This document shows, piece after piece, positions 6,052-6,209 of a DNA stretch of 6,209 bases. The stretch spans positions 1 to 6,209 of the forward strand of contig JACPBN010000037.1 in NCBI GenBank assembly GCA_016180275.1. Direction: 5' to 3'. This stretch comes from Candidatus Woesearchaeota archaeon. Its GTDB lineage: Archaea; Nanobdellota; Nanobdellia; Woesearchaeales; UBA10200. Within the stretch, counting starts at the first letter, position 1; every line of letters starts with the position of its first letter. The position numbers and the translations under genes are program-made. Below the pieces are notes generated by a model. It did not search any database and was not told the origin of the DNA. It saw nothing but the letters and a program-made list of their open reading frames with translations.

Positions 6052-6150
6052 CAAAGAAAATCACTAGATTTAGGCAATAGATTAGGTAGCACAGGATTGA
6101 GGATTTTTAAGGAATACAAAATATAATTTATACTTTTTTTAAACTAAAAT

Positions 6151-6209
6151 TCACAGCCCAGTATCCTTCTTCAATATTTCAGCCTTATCAGTCTTCTCCC
6201 AGGTGAAGT
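6151..6209 (-). CDS. metK: S-adenosylmethionine synthetase, bacterial type, C-terminal end only
   Basis: On the minus strand the frame entering from the right edge reads F-T-W-E-K-T-D-K-A-E-I-L-K-K-D-T-G-L and stops at TGA (6153-6151). This closely matches the conserved C-terminus of bacterial-type MetK; the E. coli enzyme ends in F-P-W-E-K-T-D-K-A and a short helix, as I recall it. The enzyme makes S-adenosylmethionine from methionine and ATP in the cytoplasm, releasing phosphate and diphosphate. Only 18 residues are visible, so catalytic residues cannot be checked. Most archaea carry a highly divergent archaeal-type synthetase that lacks this ending, so a bacterial-type gene here suggests lateral acquisition or a DPANN-type gene complement. 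The gene converges on the ATPase gene, with 243 bp between the stop codons. Confidence 0.82.
   Translation of the reverse strand, partial: FTWEKTDKAEILKKDTGL

Larger units (their letters stand above)
5964..6092. repeat. Short repeated motifs in the intergenic region
   Basis: TTAGGTAGCAC occurs at 5971-5981 and again at 6082-6092. A related motif occurs three times: CTAGATTTTAGG (5964-5975), CTAGATTTAGG (6064-6074) and TAGATTAGG (6078-6086). The 243-bp region between the ATPase and metK stops has no credible coding frame, so these repeats and the hairpin within them are its main content besides T-tracts. Function unknown; they may be remnants of a duplicated element or protein-binding sites. 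Confidence 0.45.

Noticed and set aside
1..6209. CRISPR array, tRNA, rRNA or insertion sequence
   Set aside because: No regularly spaced identical repeats, no cloverleaf or rRNA-like sequence, and no transposase frame were seen; the 261-bp repeats are coding.

Overview
The window reads as a piece of an AT-rich archaeal chromosome, most likely from the DPANN group (Woesearchaeota/Pacearchaeota-like). The assignment is inferred from four things. There are secreted proteins built of CARDB and Ig/cadherin-like domains, one with a PGF-pre-PGF domain. There is an archaeal-type P-loop ATPase fused to a DUF234 nuclease-like domain. An archaeal TATA/BRE promoter is placed so that the transcript would be leaderless. 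T-tracts follow genes where bacteria would have hairpin terminators, and no convincing Shine-Dalgarno sequence precedes any start. The taxon cannot be fixed from 6.2 kb.

Layout. Positions 1-4398 look like one plus-strand operon. It holds (i) the 3' part of a long secreted repeat protein, (ii) 42 nt later a membrane-anchored PGF-pre-PGF surface protein, and (iii) 24 nt later a stand-alone CheY-like receiver. T-tracts at 4471-4495 probably end this transcript. A separate unit follows at about 4500-5961: a promoter with a palindrome between the TATA box and the ATG, the 456-residue ATPase/nuclease-like gene, and then a second copy of the palindrome and start region. The two copies share 20 identical bases and lie exactly 1400 bp apart. 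A 243-bp intergenic stretch (5908-6150) carries small repeats, a hairpin and T-tracts for both directions. The right edge holds the last 18 codons of a convergent minus-strand gene whose C-terminus matches bacterial-type S-adenosylmethionine synthetase (metK).

How the parts may work together. The first surface protein has many predicted N-glycosylation sequons and no C-terminal anchor, whereas the second has signal peptide, ectodomain, charged stalk, transmembrane helix and basic tail. A plausible but unproven model is a secreted adhesin held at the cell surface by its anchored neighbour, with the receiver protein linking synthesis or activity of this surface system to a phosphorelay encoded elsewhere. 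The ATPase unit looks autonomous, with its own promoter and flanking repeats, and may be a mobile or self-regulated accessory cassette inserted between the surface operon and metK.

The points most worth a second look are the 1400-bp-spaced repeats around the ATPase, the apparently intact PD-(D/E)XK site fused to that ATPase, the receiver gene at the end of a surface-protein operon, and a bacterial-type metK next to clearly archaeal genes.
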